Below, piece by piece: positions 34,538 to 43,975 of a stretch of 64,000 bases of DNA. The translations under genes were made by a program, and so were the position numbers. The notes below the pieces were generated by a model that did not search any database, had not been told where the DNA came from, and saw only the letters and a list, made by a program, of their open reading frames with translations. The DNA is from an uncultured Paracoccaceae bacterium (GTDB taxonomy: Bacteria; Pseudomonadota; Alphaproteobacteria; Rhodobacterales; Rhodobacteraceae). The number at the start of each line of letters is the position of its first letter. Positions within the stretch are counted from its first letter, which is position 1. Location of the stretch: assembly GCA_947494445.1 (NCBI GenBank), contig CANLVD010000014.1, positions 30,876-94,875 on the forward strand. Reading direction: 5' to 3'.

Positions 34538-37500
34538 CAGACCACCCCCCTTTCCTCTATGCTACTCCCAGACATCCCTTTTCTGACATAGAAGCCGTTT
34601 GGGATCGCCTCCTGGACGAGCGGTACATGCGAAATCAGACCCACCGCACGGTTCTGTCGGACGATGGAGTTGAGGACCTGTAGGACCTGGTCGAGCGTGC
34701 CGGACCCGTTTTCGGTGTCGAGGCTTCCAAACCCTTCGTCGATAAAAATCGTGTCGAGCCGGACTTTGCCGCTCGCCGCTTCGACCACGTCGGCAAGACC
34801 CAGTGCGAGAGCGAGTGCCGCAATGAACGTCTCGCCACCTGAGAGTGTGCTTGTAGCGCGTGATTTCCCAGTGTGCGCGTCAAACACCTGTGTTCCAAGG
34901 CCTCGCTTGCCTCGCCCTCCGTTCTCCATCTCACGCTCGAGACTATACTGGTAGTTTGTCATCGGACCGAAGCGTAGGTTTGCAGCTTCCAGAATCTGAT
35001 CGAACATCGCGCCTATTGCGAATGTCTCCAGGGTCAGCCTTTGCGAGTTCTGCCCGTTCACCAGCGCTGCTAGACCGCGCAGCGGGCCGGATGCCGCTTC
35101 GGCTTCGTCAAGCTTGCGCAGCGTCTCGTCCATCCCCTTTTTAAGCTTAACCAGCTGATCGACACGACCCTGAGCAGCGACGCGTTCTTCGGTCGCCCTG
35201 CTGAGCGCCTCGGCATGGGTCTGGTGCGTTTCTCGTAGCGCTTCGAGATCAGGCCGGGACATCCCTTCGATCGCAGAGGCGGCATCTGTGGCTGCGTCAG
35301 ACGCACTCTTGTGCTCACGCCGGTAGGTCTCGACCGTTTCTCTATCTTCATTAAGAGTTTCGATGGCTGGCTTGAGAGACTGAAAGGCCTCTGCTGTGAG
35401 GCCAGCTCCAGCCAGTCTCGTCCGGAAATCCCCCGCCGCCTTTTGATGACGCGTCTTGCAGCCCGCGAGCGCCTTGTCCGCGCTTTCGAGATCCTTGACT
35501 GCGCCGAGTGCCTTTTCGCGCGCGGAGTTCAGCGCTTTTTCTGCTGCGGTCCGCGCCGCCTGAAGTGACGCAAGCGACCCAGTCACATTCTTAAGTGTGG
35601 CCGCGAGCACCATCACATCGCGCAGGTCCTCCGGCACCTCGGCAAGCTTGCCATTGCGGGCCGCCTTGGCCTCGGTTGCCTTGTTCCGCCGCTCATCAAA
35701 GCGATCACGCAACTCATCGCTTTTCCGCTCCAGTTCCTCGACCTGCTGTCCCAGTTCCTCAATCCCGGCCTCCGCGGCAAGAATATCGACCCGGGGACCA
35801 AGCGCTGCGAGTGCTGCGTCCTCACGACCGATCTGCGCCGCGATGACGGCTGCAAACTCCTCCGGCGGTTCAAGGGTGGACAAGCGCTTCTTTCGGTCCT
35901 CCATGGTTGCACGCAGCCCAGCCAGCGCCTCAGTGGCCTTCCGAGCTTCGCGATCGGCGGCCAGCCATGCTTCTCGTGACTCTCGGAAAGCCTTATCCAG
36001 GCCGGCACTGCCGATTTCGCCCGTCGCAGGAGCGGGATGCTCGGTCGCGCCGCAGACCGGACATGGCAACCCTGCTTCCAGTCTCGTCGCAAGGTGCAGC
36101 GCCTGTGCGGCCGCGAGATTTCTTTCGGCTGTCTCAAAACTCTCTCGTGCCTTCTCGGCCCTTCCTGATGCAGCTTCCGACTTCCGAAGCTGTTCTTCGA
36201 CAGCGGCCTGAGCCGTCGCAACATCCTGTAAGGCGCCCTCATAGGACTTGGCTGCCAGATGCCGTTGGTCGAGTTCTGCGCGACGACCCGCGATCTCGGC
36301 GCGCTTCGTCTCGGCCTCACGCGCGACTTTCAGCTCGGCGTTTTTCGAGATGCGCTTCTCCTGGAGTTTAGTCAGTTGTGCCTTTGCCGCCTGAAAAGCG
36401 TTGTCGGCGTCAAGCTGCTCTTTCAGCGCGGTCTCGACTGCCTGATTGCTTTCGGCTGCTGCCTCAAGGATTCGACCATACCTCTCCAGCTCATCGCTTC
36501 TCCGGCGCAGGGTTTCGACCTCATCGGCACGGTCTTCCTCACGCCGGAGCGCATCTGCCGCCTTTTCTGCTTGTTTCGCGCCAATTTCGGCGCCCTTGTC
36601 TGCCTCTTCGCGCTTGGTCTCGGCTTCATTAACCTCGCGTTCGGCATCCCTCACATGTTCCTCGACATCGATCAGACCCCGCGCGCGCTCGGCTTGTCGG
36701 ACCTGCTCGGCAAGCGTCTCGATATCGTCCTTCCGCGCCTCAAGTGCGCGAAGCCGTTCCCTCATCTTTTCGGCCGCCGCGAACTTTTCCTCAATGGCCT
36801 CCGCCTGGCGCAGCGCCTTCTCGGCAACTTCCGCCGTCGCCTTTTTGGTTTCTTCGATCACGCGTAGCTCTGCGCATTTCCCAGTTGCGGCTTCGATGCC
36901 CGAAGTCAGTGCATCAGTGCTTTCGAACCCTTCTGCCGCGAGTTGCCTGATGCAGAGCGCACGTTCCTCTCGCACCTGCCGTTCAGCCTCATCGGCTTCT
37001 GACTTGAGATCGGCCATGAGCTTCTCGTATAGCGAGACATCGAAGAGTTCTCGCAGGATTTCGAGGCGCTCTTTCGTCTTGGCCGAAAGGAACTTCTCGA
37101 AGCGCCCTTGAGGCAGGAGGACGATCTGGCGAAATTGCTCGGAGCCATATCCAAGCATCTCGACGACGGCCGCGTCGACGTCGCGCACCTTCTTCTCTGC
37201 CACGATCTTGCCCCGCGCCGCGTCTGTAATGTCGTCTAACGACATTCCGCTCGCATCGAACAGGTAAGCTTCGTGTGCGCTCCGCGTCTCGCCTTCACCG
37301 CGTGCCTTGGGTCGCATCTGGTCGGGTCGGCGAAGCACAACATATCGCCGCTCACCAATGTCGAACACGAACTCCGCCTCGGTCATTATATCCGGATCGG
37401 CGTGATCCGAGCGCAACGAAGGAGCGTCTTGCTCTGCCTTCGCCGCTTCTCCAAAGAGCGCAAAGGTCATCGCGCTGAAGATGGTCGATTTACCTGATCC

Positions 37501-37611
37501 TGTTTGTCCGTAGATGCCGAAAAGACCCGCCTCGACGGCATCCCGAAAGTCGATAACCACCCGACCTGGATAGGGACCGAACGCCTGAAGTGTTAGCCGA
37601 ACCGGTCTCAT
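34537..37611 (-). CDS. sbcC: SbcC, Rad50-like exonuclease subunit
   Basis: A 1,024-residue SMC-like ATPase. Walker A is YGQTGSGKSTIF (residues 34-45); two very long coiled coils flank the zinc hook CPVCGATEHP near residue 517; the signature motif STLSGGETFIAALAL and Walker B DTIFIDEGFGSLD are near the C-terminus. With SbcD it cleaves hairpins and blocked DNA ends. Its ATG overlaps the sbcD stop. SbcCD is normally a chromosomal repair gene pair; here it lies inside mobile DNA next to defence genes. Confidence 0.95.
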   Translation of the reverse strand: MRPVRLTLQAFGPYPGRVVIDFRDAVEAGLFGIYGQTGSGKSTIFSAMTFALFGEAAKAEQDAPSLRSDHADPDIMTEAEFVFDIGERRYVVLRRPDQMRPKARGEGETRSAHEAYLFDASGMSLDDITDAARGKIVAEKKVRDVDAAVVEMLGYGSEQFRQIVLLPQGRFEKFLSAKTKERLEILRELFDVSLYEKLMADLKSEADEAERQVREERALCIRQLAAEGFESTDALTSGIEAATGKCAELRVIEETKKATAEVAEKALRQAEAIEEKFAAAEKMRERLRALEARKDDIETLAEQVRQAERARGLIDVEEHVRDAEREVNEAETKREEADKGAEIGAKQAEKAADALRREEDRADEVETLRRRSDELERYGRILEAAAESNQAVETALKEQLDADNAFQAAKAQLTKLQEKRISKNAELKVAREAETKRAEIAGRRAELDQRHLAAKSYEGALQDVATAQAAVEEQLRKSEAASGRAEKARESFETAERNLAAAQALHLATRLEAGLPCPVCGATEHPAPATGEIGSAGLDKAFRESREAWLAADREARKATEALAGLRATMEDRKKRLSTLEPPEEFAAVIAAQIGREDAALAALGPRVDILAAEAGIEELGQQVEELERKSDELRDRFDERRNKATEAKAARNGKLAEVPEDLRDVMVLAATLKNVTGSLASLQAARTAAEKALNSAREKALGAVKDLESADKALAGCKTRHQKAAGDFRTRLAGAGLTAEAFQSLKPAIETLNEDRETVETYRREHKSASDAATDAASAIEGMSRPDLEALRETHQTHAEALSRATEERVAAQGRVDQLVKLKKGMDETLRKLDEAEAASGPLRGLAALVNGQNSQRLTLETFAIGAMFDQILEAANLRFGPMTNYQYSLEREMENGGRGKRGLGTQVFDAHTGKSRATSTLSGGETFIAALALALGLADVVEAASGKVRLDTIFIDEGFGSLDTENGSGTLDQVLQVLNSIVRQNRAVGLISHVPLVQEAIPNGFYVRKGMSGSSIEERGVV

Positions 37612-38750
37612 TGGACATTCTCCGTCTCACGCAGGCGACCGAGTGCCGACGCTACGACCTCCAGTTCCTTCTCTGAGAATCCTTCGTCCCGCACGTGTTC
37701 AACGAAGTCGCCAATGACTTCGACAGGGTTCGCGACCGCCAGGGCACGTCCCGTTAAGGACTTTACTTCTGGCGCCTGTTCATCCCGCTCGTAGATAAGT
37801 TCACAGGCGTTCGGGAACACGTCGCGGATGCGCTTCATTCCATCGATCACAGGCGCATCATCGGTAAGCACGGCTTTGATAAAATCGTCAGATCGATCTG
37901 CGAGGAGAAGTTCTGCGTGACGTCCCTTCAAGACGCGCACTTGGCGAATGGGTGTGAAAGGAATGCTCTCAATCGTGGTTTGCCCGACTGCATCGATCTC
38001 GACGAGGCTCATCGACTTCTGGCAGTCAGATTCATCAAACCCGAAAGCTAATGGCGATCCCGAGTACCGGATATGAGGGGCACCAACCGATTGCGGCCGG
38101 TGCAGATGGCCAAGAGCCACATAGTGGGCACCCTCGAACACGGCCGAACTGACGGTCTCGATGCCGCCGACCCTAGTGAGAGGTCGTTCACTTTCGCTGC
38201 TCGAAGCCCCGGCTACGAAAGCATGCGAAACGACGACCCAACGCGTACCATCGGGAATGTTACGCCGACCGCAAGCCACCTGAGCCGCGAGGACGTCCTC
38301 GGGCGTGTGGAGAGCTTCGTCGGAAAAACATTCACGGGCGGCATACTCGTAGGCGAACGGCAACCCTGTGAACGCCACAGGTCCGTGGGCGTCCGTAAGT
38401 AACAGCGGCTTCTCGTCCGCACTGATAGCCCCACGGATCAAAGCGCGTCGTGTGTCTGTCATGATCGCCATGGATGCGATTCGATCACCAGAGTCGTGAT
38501 TGCCGGCGATCATCACCACGGCCGCGTCGGTCTCCGAGGCAACGCGCGCCAAGAACCCATTGAACTGTCGCACGGCAGACGTCGGCGGGGCAGCCCGGTC
38601 AAAAATATCTCCTGCAATTACAAGAACGTCAACGTCGCGGGAGGTGATCGCCGAAACGATCTGATCGAGTATTGCTGCGTGATCGGCATCAAGAGGAATC
38701 CCGTTGAACTGACGCCCGAGATGTAGGTCGGCGGTGTGGAGAATCCTCAT
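37608..38750 (-). CDS. sbcD: SbcD, Mre11-like nuclease subunit
   Basis: A 380-residue metallophosphoesterase nuclease. Metal-binding motifs are TADLHLG (residues 6-12), GDIFDR (48-53), GNHDSGDR (83-90), VVSHAFVAG and ALGHLHRPQ. The C-terminal capping domain is present. It opens a minus-strand operon; the divergent WYL regulator starts 77 bases away. Confidence 0.95.
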   Translation of the reverse strand: MRILHTADLHLGRQFNGIPLDADHAAILDQIVSAITSRDVDVLVIAGDIFDRAAPPTSAVRQFNGFLARVASETDAAVVMIAGNHDSGDRIASMAIMTDTRRALIRGAISADEKPLLLTDAHGPVAFTGLPFAYEYAARECFSDEALHTPEDVLAAQVACGRRNIPDGTRWVVVSHAFVAGASSSESERPLTRVGGIETVSSAVFEGAHYVALGHLHRPQSVGAPHIRYSGSPLAFGFDESDCQKSMSLVEIDAVGQTTIESIPFTPIRQVRVLKGRHAELLLADRSDDFIKAVLTDDAPVIDGMKRIRDVFPNACELIYERDEQAPEVKSLTGRALAVANPVEVIGDFVEHVRDEGFSEKELEVVASALGRLRETENVQ

Positions 38751-38757
38751 AGCAATA

Positions 38758-38795
38758 GTCCATATATTTTTTATTCGTATATTTTCTAGATGGAC
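38758..38795. promoter_or_regulatory. Divergent promoter region with inverted repeat, likely WYL-regulator operator
   Basis: GTCCAT at 38758-38763 and ATGGAC at 38790-38795 are complementary; extended to nine bases per arm there is one mismatch (GTCCATATA against TAGATGGAC). The space between is almost pure A+T and holds the promoters for sbcD and the WYL gene. Defence-linked WYL proteins of the BrxR/CapW kind bind such sites and repress their operons. Confidence 0.6.
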
Positions 38796-38827
38796 ATGTA
38801 GGTGAGAGTCAAGGTAGGGATGCGCAC

Positions 38828-39622
38828 ATGAAGCTCAACGACCTCAAACATGCGCAGAGAGAGCGCCTGATCTTTCTGGACCGCTGCCTGACTTGGCGGG
38901 GTATGGCAAACCGCAAGGATCTGATCGACCGCTTCGGTATTTCGACCGCGCAGGCAGCGCTGGACTTCCGTGTCTATCTTGGTCTCGCGCACAGTACACC
39001 GCCAACCTATGATCCAGTTCGAAAGACATACATAGCTGCGAGTGAGCACGAGTCTTTAGCACCTTCCGGCCTGACCGAAGCCTTCGCTATCCTGACGAGC
39101 TGTGATGAAAGCACGCCATCTTCCGCGCTGCCACGACCGGAACGCAAGGCAGATCGGAGGACCATCGCGCTGCTTCACCAGGCAATCCGATTGGGGAAAA
39201 CCATCCACATACGATACACATCAATGTCGTCCGGTGCCGACGAAGGGCAGTGGATCGCACCGACCCGCTTCACGTCTGACGGTGAAAGCGTGCACGTGCG
39301 TGCCCACAGCTTCAAGCACGGTGAATATCGGAACTACCTCCCGATCCGTATCGATCCTGACAGCTCTTTCGAGGAGAAAATCATAGACAAGCCTCTGCCG
39401 GAGGATGTGGATTGGAACACTCGGGCAATCATCTGGCTGCGACCAAAGACAGGACTTTCAGAAGAGCAAGCAAAGGTGGTCAGACGTGAATTCGGCTTTG
39501 AAGGCGAATGGCTCCGTGTCGAAACCAGAAAAGCTCTGGAATTCTTTTTTGATCGTCGATGGGGGTTGGATACCGTAGGCGCACGGCTTGAGCGCGCGAA
39601 AACAAACTACGAACCCATATGA
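38828..39622 (+). CDS. WYL-domain transcriptional regulator (BrxR/CapW-like)
   Basis: 264 residues. The N-terminus is a winged helix (RERLIFLDRCLTWRGMANRK, DLIDRFGISTAQAALDFRVY), followed by a WYL domain (LGKTIHIRYTSMSSG, WIAPTRFTSDGESVHVRAHS, KHGEYRNYLPIRI) and a C-terminal extension. This is the architecture of the BrxR/CapW regulators found beside BREX, CBASS and other defence systems. It is divergent from sbcD and should control the sbcD-sbcC operon and possibly the Shango genes behind it. Confidence 0.87.
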   Translation: MKLNDLKHAQRERLIFLDRCLTWRGMANRKDLIDRFGISTAQAALDFRVYLGLAHSTPPTYDPVRKTYIAASEHESLAPSGLTEAFAILTSCDESTPSSALPRPERKADRRTIALLHQAIRLGKTIHIRYTSMSSGADEGQWIAPTRFTSDGESVHVRAHSFKHGEYRNYLPIRIDPDSSFEEKIIDKPLPEDVDWNTRAIIWLRPKTGLSEEQAKVVRREFGFEGEWLRVETRKALEFFFDRRWGLDTVGARLERAKTNYEPI

Positions 39623-39626
39623 ATAA

Positions 39627-41627
39627 CTAAATCCCTTCTCGTACGCCGTTCTTGCTCCGCTCCATAGTCGCCTCCAACATATCGAGACCATCGACAGCAG
39701 AGCGCATCTGCGCCTCACCCACCGCGCTCGCTGCCTCGGCATCCGTGACTGGACCCCCAAAATCCAACTCCATCTGTCGTTGTTCCTCTGCGACAACGGC
39801 TTGAACGACAGGCGCAGTCTTCTTTGGGGCGACATGGGTTTGCTCTGACGATTGGCCATCAGCAGCCTGGCGTCCGGCCACCACATCGGTTTCAGTTCCA
39901 CGGGGCCCGTCCGGTGGCGGCGTCATCGGCATGGCGCGCATACTCAGCGGCAGATCGCCCTGCGGTCCACCTCCCCCCAGCTCCGGAAACGGCAATTCGC
40001 CCGTCTGCGCTGCATGGATTGCCTTGAACAGCCGGTCGTCGAAATACTGAATCCGTTTTGCGCGGACCGGCATTTGCGCATCGATGACCATGACGATCTC
40101 GTCGAGTGGCAGGCGGCGGGCCTCATCCTCAGGGAGCAGAGAGCTCTCTTCGGTTCGCGTGGATTGGCTTCGGCCCTCGAAGGGATTCTTGCCGATAGAC
40201 TGCGAGCGCGTGACGACGGTCTTCGTGGTCTTGCCGACGGCTTTGCTCAGCTCCTCGACTGTCTTTTCATCGGAGGGCGTCAGGTAGAGCTTCACGCCCG
40301 CGTTGCCCTGCAGAGCGCGGCGGGTGTTCTCGCCGTAGATTTCATCGAGGGCGGGGATGGTTTGGGTGACCACGGCCAGATGACCACGATAGGTCCGCAG
40401 GGTCTCGATGCTCTCGACCACGATGGGCATCTTGCCGAGGCGATTGAACTCATCGAGCATGATCATCACAGGCCAGGGCTCGTCTGGCCCGGGATCCTTT
40501 TCCTGCATGGCCGAGAGAAGGTCGGAGAAGAAGAGCCGGATCAGCGGCGCGAGGGGTTTCACCATCAGCGGCTGGACGACGAGGTAAACCGAAAAGGGCT
40601 TCTTGCGGATCGTGCGGAAATCAAAGTCCGAGACTGCCGTCGCTTCATCGATGGCCGGGTTCTGCCATTGATCGAGCCCCGAGGTCATCAGGAGCGAGAC
40701 GTAAGAGGTCAGCGTATCGTTGTTGGTCGAGGCCAGCCGGGTGAAGATCAGCTTGGCGGCCCTGTTATCCACCTCATGGCCGCGCGCGAAATACTCCTTC
40801 TGCTTGTTCCCGCCCGAGGCGGCGATGCGGTAGATCTCGCCCAAGGTGGGGCGCTTGCGCTGGAAGGCCAAGAGCCCTGCCGCCACGAAGAGATCGATCC
40901 CGCCCTTGAGGAGGCCCTGCACCCGGTCATTGTCACTTTGCAGGAAGAGCGTCGCCAGGAGCTGCAGTTCCATCTGCTGGCGGGCAGGATCTTTCAGTTG
41001 ATAGATGCGCAGGAGCGGGTTGTAGCGATGCGTGCGCTTGCCCTCCCAATCGGTGGGGGCAAAGCGATAGACCTTGTCGCCTTGGGCTGCGCGGTGCCGA
41101 GCCGTTGCCTCGAAACATTCGCCCTTTACATCGAGCGTCACGGCGGAGCCTTGCCAGGTCAGCAGGTTCGGAATGACAAAGCCCGTGGTCTTGCCGCGAC
41201 CCGTGGGGGCCACGATCAGCGCGTGTGGGAAGACCTTCGAGCAGATGTATTTCGCGCGGGATTTTGGATTACCGAGCTTGCCGAGGATGAACCCGGTCCC
41301 CGGCGCCCCGAAAAACCCGTTGGCCTTCATATCGCGCGCGCTCTGCCAATGGGTCTGGCCAAACCGTGTGAGGGCGGATCCCGAGAGGGCGAGGCTCAGC
41401 ATCAGGCCGGCAGCTGCGAAGCTGCCGATGATCAGGTGGATCACCTGGGCTTCCTCGGGGCGGCGGTCCAGGATCGCCAGATAGTTCTGCGCGATATATG
41501 CAAAGTCGATCTCGGCCCCGAAGCCGAGATCCTGGTAGGTCAGCACCGCCGAGGCGATGGTATAGCCCATGGCCCCGGTCACCAGCGTCACGAGCAGGAC
41601 GCCCGTGGCGATCCGCGCCTTTCCCAT
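39627..41627 (-). CDS. virD4: Type IV coupling protein VirD4/TraG
   Basis: A 666-residue inner-membrane ATPase that hands the relaxase-DNA complex to the secretion channel. Two membrane spans lie at the N-terminus (ATGVLLVTLVTGAMGYTIAS and VIHLIIGSFAAAGLMLSLAL). Walker A is IVAPTGRGKTTGF near residue 140, Walker B is PVMIMLDEFNRLGKM, and TYRGHLAVVTQTIPALDEIY follows. ATG 41627 or a TTG at 41639 overlapping the relaxase stop are possible starts. It ends five bases from the end of the convergent WYL gene. Confidence 0.95.
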   Translation of the reverse strand: MGKARIATGVLLVTLVTGAMGYTIASAVLTYQDLGFGAEIDFAYIAQNYLAILDRRPEEAQVIHLIIGSFAAAGLMLSLALSGSALTRFGQTHWQSARDMKANGFFGAPGTGFILGKLGNPKSRAKYICSKVFPHALIVAPTGRGKTTGFVIPNLLTWQGSAVTLDVKGECFEATARHRAAQGDKVYRFAPTDWEGKRTHRYNPLLRIYQLKDPARQQMELQLLATLFLQSDNDRVQGLLKGGIDLFVAAGLLAFQRKRPTLGEIYRIAASGGNKQKEYFARGHEVDNRAAKLIFTRLASTNNDTLTSYVSLLMTSGLDQWQNPAIDEATAVSDFDFRTIRKKPFSVYLVVQPLMVKPLAPLIRLFFSDLLSAMQEKDPGPDEPWPVMIMLDEFNRLGKMPIVVESIETLRTYRGHLAVVTQTIPALDEIYGENTRRALQGNAGVKLYLTPSDEKTVEELSKAVGKTTKTVVTRSQSIGKNPFEGRSQSTRTEESSLLPEDEARRLPLDEIVMVIDAQMPVRAKRIQYFDDRLFKAIHAAQTGELPFPELGGGGPQGDLPLSMRAMPMTPPPDGPRGTETDVVAGRQAADGQSSEQTHVAPKKTAPVVQAVVAEEQRQMELDFGGPVTDAEAASAVGEAQMRSAVDGLDMLEATMERSKNGVREGI

Positions 41628-41635
41628 GGAGGCGC

Positions 41636-43975
41636 TCAATGGACCTGACCCCGCTCGGTCTCGCCATCCACGTCTGTCGCGCGGTGTTTTTCGTATTCGG
41701 CGTCGGCGAGTTCATCGACCACCTGGCGCAAGGCGTCCGTGTTGGCCGTCGCGGCATCGGATTGCAGGTAGACCTTGGCGACATAAAGCCGGTCGAGGCG
41801 GTCCTCGAGAACCTTGTCCAGCGCATCGGCATCGCCGGATGTGAGGCGGCCCAATTGGCGGTCATCCAGCAGCCGCGCGATCTCGGTTCGGAAAGCGTCC
41901 CGCTCCGCCTCGGTCTCGAAGGGCGCGGAGAGCTCCCCTGCCCGCTCATGGTCCAGGACACGCACAATCTCGTCTGCAAGGCGGTCGGCACGGTCAGACT
42001 GTGGCGCAGTTTCATCGCGGGTTACGAGGATGCCGGCGCGCGTGCCAGACCCAAGCCCGTCGCGCATCTCGGTTTCGCGGCGGACCTGATTGATGGCCTC
42101 CGTGTCGCGGATCTCGGCGACGGCGGCATAGGTCGCGCCGAGCCCACGGGCGAGATGGGCCGGCATGTCCGGATAGCGCGCGCGCAAGTCATCCGCGGCG
42201 GCATCCGCAACTGGGGTGCGGACATCGCGACCCTCCATGATCCGGTCGACCTCGCGGGTGATCTCGCTGGCGCGGGCCGCATCGGTGATGGTCTCCCTGT
42301 AGGGCTCAGACCGGTCGATCACATCACCAGGGCGTGCGAGCAGGTCCGGGTGTACCTCGAGATACGCGCGCTGCTCCGCCTCGATCCGGCGCTCTGCCTT
42401 TGAGACCACCTCCCACTCCCGGTCCTTAATCTGCTGCGCGGTCAGGCCGTCGGCGCGCATCTCCTGACGGATTGTCCCTTCCATCGCCCGCACCGCGTCC
42501 CGGTGATAATGGAACCGCTCGCTGATCAGTTCCGCTTCCATGACGCCATCCCGGCGCAGCACGTTCTCGCGCTCCAACAGCGTGCCAAGTTCCACATGCA
42601 CGTCATTGAGAATGTCGCGGGCCTGTTCCAGATCGGCGCGGCGCTCGAGGTTCAGATCCCGCGCCTCAGCCACTTTGGAGAGATCATTGGCGATCCATTG
42701 ATGCTCGAGCGCTGCATTTGAGGCGCCGGTTTCGATCCGGGCGACCACTTCCGCTGTGCTGATCCCAGTGCCGCGCAGGGCGGTGTCTATGCGCGACCGC
42801 AGGCGCGGGTCAGTGAGGCGCTCTAACTGGCTTTCTTGGATGTTTGCCTCTGAGTAGACCCCTCCCTCCGATGGTGCCTCAGACAACGTGCTCGAACGCA
42901 ATCCGAGCGGCTGCATGTGTTGGACCTGCGTCTGGATCTCGATGAGGCGCTTTTCCAGCACGGGACGTTCCGCGTCAGGCTTTTCGGCAATCATGCCCTG
43001 CACCCGTGCGAGCTTCTCCGCATAGAGGCTTCTCAGATCCTCGAAACTTTGATCCTCGGCCATATAGACATCTCCTGTTCGATCCACCTGCCCGCCCCGC
43101 GCCAGCACCTCGCCCGCGCGGAAGAGGGCTGCGGCAATATCCTCGCGGGCCTCGCGGGAGGCTTCCGCGGCAAGCGAATGGTAGACGGTTCTGGTGTTGG
43201 CGATCTCCGCCAGCGTCCGCGCCAGGTCCTGCCCCACACGTTCGCGCTCGCGGGGCGCGCGACCCTCGTCCTTGGCCGCGTAGACCTCGCTGGTCCGGGC
43301 TGGGTAATGCACAACCCCGCGATCCACCCGGCGCGTGGCCTCCAGGCGCACGCCATACTTTTCGGCCTCCTCGACCATGGCGAGGCGGAAGTCGTCATAG
43401 TTGAAGCGATGGTTGCGCCCGAGGAAGAAGAACTCGCCTTCCTGCGAGCCGCGGTTCAGCACCAGATGCGCATGGGGATGATCGCGGTCCTCATGCACCG
43501 CGATGATGTAATCGAAATGCCCCGCGTCGGTCTGGAAGAACCGCTCGGCCACATCCGTCGCGATGTCGCGCACATCCTCCCCGCGCGTGCCGATGGGGAA
43601 CGACATGAGCATATGGGTCGTCTGGCCGAGCTTGGGCTTGAAGCCCGCGTCCCACCGCTTGGCAAAGCGCTCCGTCAGGTCCTTGATGTCACCCGCCTCG
43701 AGCTTCGTCTTGCCATCCAGGAACCCGCTACTGTCCACGATATGGGTGGACTTGGTGGTGAGGTAATCGAGCTGGTTTGCGAGCTGTGATCTGGTATGCG
43801 TACCCCCGCCCCGGATCGCCTTGAAGACCGCTGGCCGATGCCCCGCAGCCGCGCGCACAAGCTGGCTCTGCTTGGCCACGTGCAGCCCTTGCATCGAGCC
43901 CCGGACGCGGCTCCAGCCATCCCGAAAGACCTCGCCCGTGACGGCATGGACGGCATCATTCAGCCGCATGGGCAA
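41636..43975 (-). CDS. Conjugative relaxase, MobP/VirD2-like
   Basis: A 779-residue relaxase that nicks oriT and pilots the strand. The metal-binding HUH motif is HEDRDHPHAHLVLN (His161, His166, His168, His170), and Tyr71 in NQLDYLTTKSTHI is a plausible nicking residue. The long C-terminal part is charged and helical and shows no helicase or primase motif. It lies between the MobC-like gene (20-base overlap) and virD4, and these three form the DNA-processing module. Confidence 0.92.
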   Translation of the reverse strand: MPMRLNDAVHAVTGEVFRDGWSRVRGSMQGLHVAKQSQLVRAAAGHRPAVFKAIRGGGTHTRSQLANQLDYLTTKSTHIVDSSGFLDGKTKLEAGDIKDLTERFAKRWDAGFKPKLGQTTHMLMSFPIGTRGEDVRDIATDVAERFFQTDAGHFDYIIAVHEDRDHPHAHLVLNRGSQEGEFFFLGRNHRFNYDDFRLAMVEEAEKYGVRLEATRRVDRGVVHYPARTSEVYAAKDEGRAPRERERVGQDLARTLAEIANTRTVYHSLAAEASREAREDIAAALFRAGEVLARGGQVDRTGDVYMAEDQSFEDLRSLYAEKLARVQGMIAEKPDAERPVLEKRLIEIQTQVQHMQPLGLRSSTLSEAPSEGGVYSEANIQESQLERLTDPRLRSRIDTALRGTGISTAEVVARIETGASNAALEHQWIANDLSKVAEARDLNLERRADLEQARDILNDVHVELGTLLERENVLRRDGVMEAELISERFHYHRDAVRAMEGTIRQEMRADGLTAQQIKDREWEVVSKAERRIEAEQRAYLEVHPDLLARPGDVIDRSEPYRETITDAARASEITREVDRIMEGRDVRTPVADAAADDLRARYPDMPAHLARGLGATYAAVAEIRDTEAINQVRRETEMRDGLGSGTRAGILVTRDETAPQSDRADRLADEIVRVLDHERAGELSAPFETEAERDAFRTEIARLLDDRQLGRLTSGDADALDKVLEDRLDRLYVAKVYLQSDAATANTDALRQVVDELADAEYEKHRATDVDGETERGQVH

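Noticed and set aside
39852..41648. A 598-codon plus-strand frame opposite virD4
   Set aside because: It is a shadow of the VirD4 coding sequence; the motifs (Walker A/B) are all on the other strand.
42917..43789. A 290-codon plus-strand frame opposite the relaxase
   Set aside because: It is antisense to the HUH relaxase domain and has no independent protein signature.
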